From Limnohabitans planktonicus II-D5 (GTDB lineage Bacteria; Pseudomonadota; Gammaproteobacteria; Burkholderiales; Burkholderiaceae_C): a stretch of DNA of 64,000 nt. Of this stretch, positions 59,132 to 64,000 are shown in pieces. The notes beneath the pieces are model-generated. The model searched no databases. It was given only the letters and a program-made list of their open reading frames with translations, and was not told the DNA's origin. Made by a program: the position numbers and the translations under genes. Numbering within the stretch: the stretch's first letter is position 1; the number at the start of each line of letters is the position of its first letter. Location of the stretch: NCBI RefSeq assembly GCF_001270065.2, contig NZ_LFYT02000022.1, forward strand, positions 1 to 64,000, in the 5' to 3' direction.

Positions 59132-60415
59132 ATGAACACCCCCACCAACGCCACCTTGCCCGGCCAACCCCACATCGCCTATTCGGGCGATCAGCTGCAT
59201 GTGGAAGGCGTGCGCCTGTCTGAGCTGGCCCGTGAACACGGCACGCCCTTGTTCGTCTACTCCAAGGCAGCCATGCTCTCGGCCCTGGCCGCCTACCAAC
59301 GCGGCTTTGCCGGGCGCCAGGCGCAAATTTGTTACGCCATGAAGGCCAACTCCAGCCTGGCCATCCTGCAGTTGTTTGCCGAGGCCGGTTGCGGCTTTGA
59401 CATCGTGTCGGGCGGCGAGCTGGCCCGCGTGCTGGCAGCCGGTGGCGACCCCGCCAAGGTGATTTTTTCCGGTGTGGGCAAGACCCGCGCTGAAATGAAA
59501 CAAGCCCTGCAAGTGGGCATTGCTTGCTTCAATGTTGAAAGCGAAGCCGAACTCGATGTGCTGAGCGACGTGGCCGTGGGCTTGGGGAAAAAGGCCCCGG
59601 TCAGCTTGCGCGTCAACCCCAATGTGGACCCCAAGACCCATCCCTACATCTCCACAGGCCTCAAAGGCAACAAATTCGGCATCGCCCACGAAGATGCGCT
59701 ACGCGCTTACCAACACGCGGCCAGCCTGCCGGGCCTGAAGGTGGTGGGCATTGACTGCCACATTGGCTCGCAAATCACCGACAGCACCCCCTATCTGGAC
59801 GCCATGGACCGCGTGCTGGACTTGGTGGCCGATGTCGAAGCGGCGGGCATCCCCATCCACCACATCGACTTTGGCGGTGGCCTAGGCATCAACTACAACG
59901 GCGACACCCCGCCCGAGGCCGATGCGCTATGGGCGCAGCTGCTGGCCAAGCTGGATGCCCGCGGCTACGGCCAGCGCCAACTCATGGTCGAGCCCGGCCG
60001 CTCACTGGTGGGCAACGCGGGCGTGTGCCTGACCGAGGTGCTGTACCTCAAACCCGGCGAGCAAAAGAACTTCTGCATCATCGACGCCGCCATGAACGAC
60101 CTGCCGCGACCGGCCATGTACCAGGCTTTCCACCAGATCGTGCCCGTGCAACCCCGCTCAGGTGATGGTGTGGTGTATGACGTGGTCGGCCCCGTGTGCG
60201 AAAGCGGCGACTGGATCGGCCGCGACCGACAGTTGTTGGTACAGGCCGGTGATGTTCTCGCTGTGCTGTCGGCAGGCGCTTACTGCATGAGCATGGCCAG
60301 CAACTACAACACCCGTGGCCGCGCCGCCGAAATCCTGGTGGACGGCACAAAGGCCCACCTGATTCGCCAGCGCGAATCGGCGTTTGACACCTTTGCGCTG
60401 GAGCAGCTGGTCTGA
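59132..60415 (+). CDS. lysA: Diaminopimelate decarboxylase
   Basis: Last step of lysine biosynthesis, PLP-dependent decarboxylation of meso-diaminopimelate. 427 residues, full length. PLP lysine in YAMKANSSLAIL, phosphate site EPGRSLVGNAGV, HIGSQI and the catalytic-cysteine region VCESGDWIGRDR; Tyr near the end (GAYCMSMASNYN). Downstream of lptM with 53 bases between; likely one transcript. Confidence 0.97.
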   Translation: MNTPTNATLPGQPHIAYSGDQLHVEGVRLSELAREHGTPLFVYSKAAMLSALAAYQRGFAGRQAQICYAMKANSSLAILQLFAEAGCGFDIVSGGELARVLAAGGDPAKVIFSGVGKTRAEMKQALQVGIACFNVESEAELDVLSDVAVGLGKKAPVSLRVNPNVDPKTHPYISTGLKGNKFGIAHEDALRAYQHAASLPGLKVVGIDCHIGSQITDSTPYLDAMDRVLDLVADVEAAGIPIHHIDFGGGLGINYNGDTPPEADALWAQLLAKLDARGYGQRQLMVEPGRSLVGNAGVCLTEVLYLKPGEQKNFCIIDAAMNDLPRPAMYQAFHQIVPVQPRSGDGVVYDVVGPVCESGDWIGRDRQLLVQAGDVLAVLSAGAYCMSMASNYNTRGRAAEILVDGTKAHLIRQRESAFDTFALEQLV

Positions 60416-60424
60416 GGCCCAGAT

Positions 60425-60450
60425 GTCGGACTCTGCGAGTACCGACCTAC
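60425..60450. repeat. Solitary REP hairpin
   Basis: GTCGG-ACTC-TGC-GAGT-ACCGAC ending in the CTAC foot, i.e. one inverted unit of the ACTC/GAGT subtype, nine bases after the lysA stop. It may work as a transcript end protector. Confidence 0.85.
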
Positions 60451-60610
60451 CCACTCAATGCGCATTGACTTCGCACACAGCCTGCCCCGTCACACAGCAG
60501 ATCGTGATGGGCAGACAAGCATTCATAGATACTGAAAGCTAAACCATTGTCAAATAACAAGATTTTCAAAAATCAAAAGGTTTTCATTCATAGATGCATC
60601 AGACCATAAA

Positions 60611-61213
60611 CTACCGACGCAAGCCTCGCCAGACCCGCCACCCCAGCAAACCGGCCAGAACACCCGCATACACCAAGACCTCGGCAAAGTCCTGTTTGCC
60701 CGCGCGCATCCACCAAAAGTGCAGCACGGCCAGCACGGCCACCGCATAAACACCCCGGTGCAGCATTTGCCAGCGCCTGCCGCCCAGCCAACGCACGGCC
60801 CGGTTGAAAGAGGTGGCGGCCAGCGCCAGCAAGATCACAAAGGCACTGAAACCCAACCAGATGAAGGGGCGCTTGAAGAGGTCTTGCAGCGTGTCGGCCA
60901 GGTCAAAGCCCATGTCAAACCAGGCGTAGCACAGCAGGTGCACGCTGGCATAAGCAAACACCAGCAAACCCAGCATGCGCCGAAATCGCAGTAGTTCGGG
61001 CCAGCCCAGCCAGGTGCGCAAAGGGCTCACGGCCAGCACCACGCACAGGCTGCGCAGTGTCCAGTCGCCCGTGGCGCGGATCAGGGCTTCGGCCGGATTG
61101 GCCCCCAACTGGTCTTGCAGCGTCTGCAACACCAGCCAGGCCAGGGGCAGCAGCCCCAGCGAGAGCAGCGCCCACCAGGCCGCAGGGTGACGCAGTGCAG
61201 CCCTCACGGTCAT
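60611..61213 (-). CDS. msrQ: Haem-binding membrane subunit MsrQ
   Basis: 200 residues, six-span YedZ-type haem b protein (SLCVVLAVSPLRTW, RRMLGLLVFAYASVHLLCYA, FNRAVRWLGGRRWQMLHRGVYAVAVLAVLHFWW) with the conserved histidines. Delivers electrons from the quinone pool to MsrP. Its start overlaps the MsrP stop as TGATG. The 195 bases between it and lysA hold the REP hairpin and an 11-bp direct repeat CATTCATAGAT (60520 and 60585), no gene. Confidence 0.93.
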   Translation of the reverse strand: MTVRAALRHPAAWWALLSLGLLPLAWLVLQTLQDQLGANPAEALIRATGDWTLRSLCVVLAVSPLRTWLGWPELLRFRRMLGLLVFAYASVHLLCYAWFDMGFDLADTLQDLFKRPFIWLGFSAFVILLALAATSFNRAVRWLGGRRWQMLHRGVYAVAVLAVLHFWWMRAGKQDFAEVLVYAGVLAGLLGWRVWRGLRR

Positions 61214-62211
61214 CAGAAAAATTTCTTCAAATCCATGCCGGCGTAGAGCTGCCCGACCTGCGGCTCATAGCCATTGAACATGAGCGTCTTGCGTTTTTTA
61301 GCCAGCAGGCCGTCTTCGCCAATGCGGCGTTCGGTGGCCTGGCTCCAGCGAGGGTGATCCACCAGCGGGTTCACGTTGGAATAAAACCCGTACTCTTGCG
61401 GCGCGGCTTTCTCCCAGGAAGACAGGGGCTGCTTGTCCACAAAGCGGATTTTGACCAGGCTCTTGGCGCTTTTGAAACCATATTTCCAGGGCACCACCAG
61501 GCGCAAAGGCGCGCCGTTTTGCTTGGGCATGATTTCGCCATACATGCCAAACGCCAGCAAGCTCAAAGGGTGCATGGCCTCGTCCATGCGCAAGCCTTCC
61601 ACATAAGGCCAGTCCAGCGCCCCGCCGCGCACACCGCGCATGGTCTTGGGGTCAGCCTGGGTCACAAACTCCACAAACTTGGCCCCCGGCTGGGGCTCCA
61701 CCCGACGGATCAAGTCCGACAGCGAATACCCGATCCAGGGAATCACCATGGACCAGCCTTCCACGCAGCGCAGGCGGTAAATGCGCTCTTGCATATCGCC
61801 CCACTTCATCAGGTCTTCCAGGGCGTAGCGCCCTGGCTTTTTCACCAAGCCTTCAATCTCCACGGTCCAAGGCTGGGTGCTCAGGGTGTGAGCGTATTTG
61901 GCCGGGTCTGCCTTGTCGGTGCCAAATTCATAAAAATTGTTGTACGTGGTGGCGTCTTTGTAGGTCGTGGGCTTGTCCATCGTCATGGCGCCGGGCAAAT
62001 TGGAAGGCACAAACGGCAAGGCCACCCCGCCCCCACCCGCACGGGCACCCTGCGCCCAGGCGCTGCGCTCGGCCCAGGCGGTCAAAGACAGCCCGGCAGA
62101 GCCTGCTGCCATGCGGCGCAACACGTCACGCCGCGATTGGTACACCTGCACGGGGGTGATCTCGCTGGACACGGGATGCACAAAAGCTTTGTCAGATGAA
62201 AAAATCAGCAT
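61213..62211 (-). CDS. msrP: Periplasmic methionine-sulfoxide reductase catalytic subunit MsrP
   Basis: 332 residues from ATG 62211 (AGAGG six to eight bases before). Molybdopterin enzyme that repairs oxidised methionines in envelope proteins. Twin-arginine signal [15 protein letters not shown]. The Mo-ligand cysteine lies in [15 protein letters not shown]. Full length; operon with msrQ. Confidence 0.95.
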   Translation of the reverse strand: MLIFSSDKAFVHPVSSEITPVQVYQSRRDVLRRMAAGSAGLSLTAWAERSAWAQGARAGGGGVALPFVPSNLPGAMTMDKPTTYKDATTYNNFYEFGTDKADPAKYAHTLSTQPWTVEIEGLVKKPGRYALEDLMKWGDMQERIYRLRCVEGWSMVIPWIGYSLSDLIRRVEPQPGAKFVEFVTQADPKTMRGVRGGALDWPYVEGLRMDEAMHPLSLLAFGMYGEIMPKQNGAPLRLVVPWKYGFKSAKSLVKIRFVDKQPLSSWEKAAPQEYGFYSNVNPLVDHPRWSQATERRIGEDGLLAKKRKTLMFNGYEPQVGQLYAGMDLKKFF

Positions 62212-62430
62212 GAGCACCTCTTGGGAATAAACAAGCATTGGATTGTCAAGGTTTTAAACACCTTATGCTGCCCCGCCCCATACCCAACGTATCGGAACCC
62301 GGGTATCCCCCCTTTTGTGCGCCCCGTCGCGCAAGACCTGCGGTCCAACAGGCAAGCGTGCACTATCTCACCCAAAGCGTCATGTTGTTAATTTGATAAG
62401 ATACTTTTATTTTCGCTAATTTCACTAAAT

Positions 62431-62811
62431 ATGACAAGCCAAGCGATCATTGAAGTGGTCGACGACAACGAAGACATCCGGCAGATGCTGAGCATGGTGC
62501 TGGATGCGCACGGCTTCAGGGTGCGTACCCACTGTGGCGGCCATGAATACCTGAGCGCACATCGCTCCTGCGGCCCCAGAGTGATGCTGCTGGACATTCG
62601 AATGCCCAAAATGAACGGCATCGAATTGCATGCCAACATGCGTCAGGCGGGCGATGACATCCCGGTGATTTTCATGAGCGGCGAAAGCCTGCCCCATGAA
62701 ACCTTGGCCGCGCAGGAAACAGGGGCCATCGCCTTCATGTGGAAACCCTTTCGCACCGAGCAAATGCTCAAAGCCATTGCTCAGGGTCTGGAGACCTTCC
62801 AGTCAGCCTGA
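62431..62811 (+). CDS. Single-domain response regulator
   Basis: 126 residues, a lone receiver domain of the CheY/FixJ type. Acidic pocket VVDDNED, phospho-acceptor Asp in MLLDIRMPKMNG, Ser in FMSGES in place of the usual Thr, Lys in FMWKPF. No output domain and no kinase nearby, so it must act through protein contact. The 190-base upstream gap is AT-rich near the start and has no clear ribosome site. Confidence 0.9.
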   Translation: MTSQAIIEVVDDNEDIRQMLSMVLDAHGFRVRTHCGGHEYLSAHRSCGPRVMLLDIRMPKMNGIELHANMRQAGDDIPVIFMSGESLPHETLAAQETGAIAFMWKPFRTEQMLKAIAQGLETFQSA

Positions 62812-62850
62812 AATCAGCCATTCAACGCCAGAATCTGTGCGCTCCACAAT

Positions 62851-64000
62851 TCAGATCAATCGGACCTTGACGGTTTTGCCCTTGATCTTGCCACTCGACA
62901 GCTGAGCCTCGACCTTTTTGGCCAGCGCGGCCTGAACAGCGACATAGGTCGAAAACTCGTTCACATTGATCTTGCCGACCTGCTCGCGGGTCAGGCCGCA
63001 TTCGCAGGCCAGCGCGCCCATCACGTCACCCGCGCGAATTTTTTCCTTGCGACCACCGACGATCTGCAGGGTGCGCATGGGTGGCTGCAGTGGCCCGCCT
63101 GTTGCAGGCGTCAACCCCGACAACGGTGCCCAGGTGGACTCGCGGCCTTGCATCAGCTCGATCTTGCCGACCGAGCCCATCTCGTCCATGCTGGCCAGCG
63201 TCAGGGCCAGGCCTTCGGCATCGCCCCGGCCCGTGCGGCCAATGCGGTGGATGTGAATTTCGGGGTCGGGCGTCACGTCCACGTTGATCACGGCTTCCAG
63301 GCCTTCCACATCCAGCCCGCGTGAGGCCACATCGGTGGCCACCAACACCGAACAGCTGCGGTTGGCAAACTGCACCAGCACCTGGTCGCGCTCGCGCTGC
63401 TCCAGCTCGCCAAACAGCGCCAGCGCGCTGTAGCCCTGTGCCTGCAGCACCGCCACCAAGTCGCGGCACTGCTGCTTGGTGTTGCAAAACGCGAGCGTGC
63501 GCTCAGGCCGGAAATGCGCCAGCAGCTTGGAAACTGCATCGAGGCGCTGGTTCTCGTTCACCTCGTAAAACACTTGCCGGATCTTGTGAGCGCTGTGCTG
63601 CGCCTGGACCTTCACGGTCTGCGGCGAGCGCATGAACTGCGCGGCCAGCTTGGCAATGCCTTCGGGGTAAGTGGCCGAAAACAGCAAGGTCTGGCGGTCT
63701 TTGGCGCACTGGCGCACCACTTTGGCGATGTCGTCGAAAAAGCCCATGTCCAGCATGCGGTCGGCTTCGTCGAGCACCAGTGTCCTCACCTCAGCCAAAC
63801 TCAGCGAGCCGCGCTCCAGGTGGTCCAGAATGCGGCCGGGCGTGCCCACCACCACATCGGCACCATGCTCCAGGCTCACCGTCTGGCCGCGCAGGGCCAC
63901 GCCGCCACACAGGGTGACGACTTTCACATTTTGGCGGGCGCGGGCCAGGCGGCGGATTTCTTGGGTGACTTGGTCGGCCAACTCACGGGTGGGGCACAGC
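62851..64000 (-). CDS. dbpA: DEAD-box RNA helicase DbpA-like, 5' end outside the window
   Basis: 383 residues visible; the frame stays open to the window edge (LCPTRELADQVTQ at the boundary), so motifs Q and I are missing. Visible: TPGR, DEAD (LVLDEADRMLDMGF), SAT (LFSATYP), ATDVASRGLD, HRIGRTGR. The C-terminal 75 residues form the DbpA RNA-binding domain (GRKEKIRAGDVMGALACECGLT, VNEFSTYVAV), which in E. coli binds 23S rRNA helix 92 during ribosome assembly. Confidence 0.94.
   Translation of the reverse strand, partial: LCPTRELADQVTQEIRRLARARQNVKVVTLCGGVALRGQTVSLEHGADVVVGTPGRILDHLERGSLSLAEVRTLVLDEADRMLDMGFFDDIAKVVRQCAKDRQTLLFSATYPEGIAKLAAQFMRSPQTVKVQAQHSAHKIRQVFYEVNENQRLDAVSKLLAHFRPERTLAFCNTKQQCRDLVAVLQAQGYSALALFGELEQRERDQVLVQFANRSCSVLVATDVASRGLDVEGLEAVINVDVTPDPEIHIHRIGRTGRGDAEGLALTLASMDEMGSVGKIELMQGRESTWAPLSGLTPATGGPLQPPMRTLQIVGGRKEKIRAGDVMGALACECGLTREQVGKINVNEFSTYVAVQAALAKKVEAQLSSGKIKGKTVKVRLI

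Overview
This GC-rich window looks like the chromosome of a betaproteobacterium of the order Burkholderiales, most likely family Comamonadaceae. The reasons are protein flavour and gene order: a pilMN(OP)Q-aroK-aroB-dgt-gltBD-mla-ibaG-murA-his run, ponA/cyaY/lptM/lysA together, a short HisG, and a Bug-type solute receptor. The genus cannot be fixed from the sequence alone. I saw no rRNA, tRNA or CRISPR array.

Left edge (1-3360): the 3' part of an IS91-family transposase gene, then a relic integron. Three minus-strand cassettes (LysE exporter, cupin/cysteine-dioxygenase-like protein, GNAT acetyltransferase) are separated by attC sites. A divergent integrase gene survives only as two fragments. 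This relic lies directly beyond hisF, where the his operon would normally continue.

Backbone I (3364-24028, all minus strand): hisG-D-C-B-H-A, a sugar-phosphate mutarotase, a small unknown ORF, then hisF. Upstream lie murA, ibaG, an ABC-2 exporter pair, the phospholipid-trafficking genes mlaFED-mlaA-mlaC-mlaB, and gltBD.

Accessory block (24096-43486), inserted between gltB and dgt: a RAYT transposase with perfect inverted 25-nt ends; a secreted ClpP-fold/rhodanese protein; an AtuA/AtuA-like pair with a Bug receptor; a TPR protein; two low-GC membrane proteins; a methyltransferase; a DUF1415 protein; and a tightly coupled six-gene operon hsdR-hsdM-AlbA/Schlafen-hsdS-YhcG-RhuM, which looks like a composite type I restriction defence locus. 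An MFS transporter closes the block.

Backbone II (44919-64000): dgt, an inserted 719-residue lipoprotein gene, aroB, aroK, a compact type IV pilus alignment operon with a fused PilO-PilP, ponA, cyaY, lptM, lysA, msrQP, a single-domain response regulator and a dbpA-like helicase cut by the window end.

The most unusual non-coding feature is a family of GTAG-footed REP hairpins arranged as inverted pairs (BIMEs). They occur as a double copy at 44711-44898, a 132-bp-period array inside aroK-aroB (49642-50161), a ten-unit array of about 117 bp between ponA and cyaY (57285-58463) and a solitary hairpin after lysA. Three hairpin subtypes keep the same outer stem and mismatch while the inner stem bases covary, which argues for selection on the fold. 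The RAYT in this window has different ends and is probably not their mobiliser.
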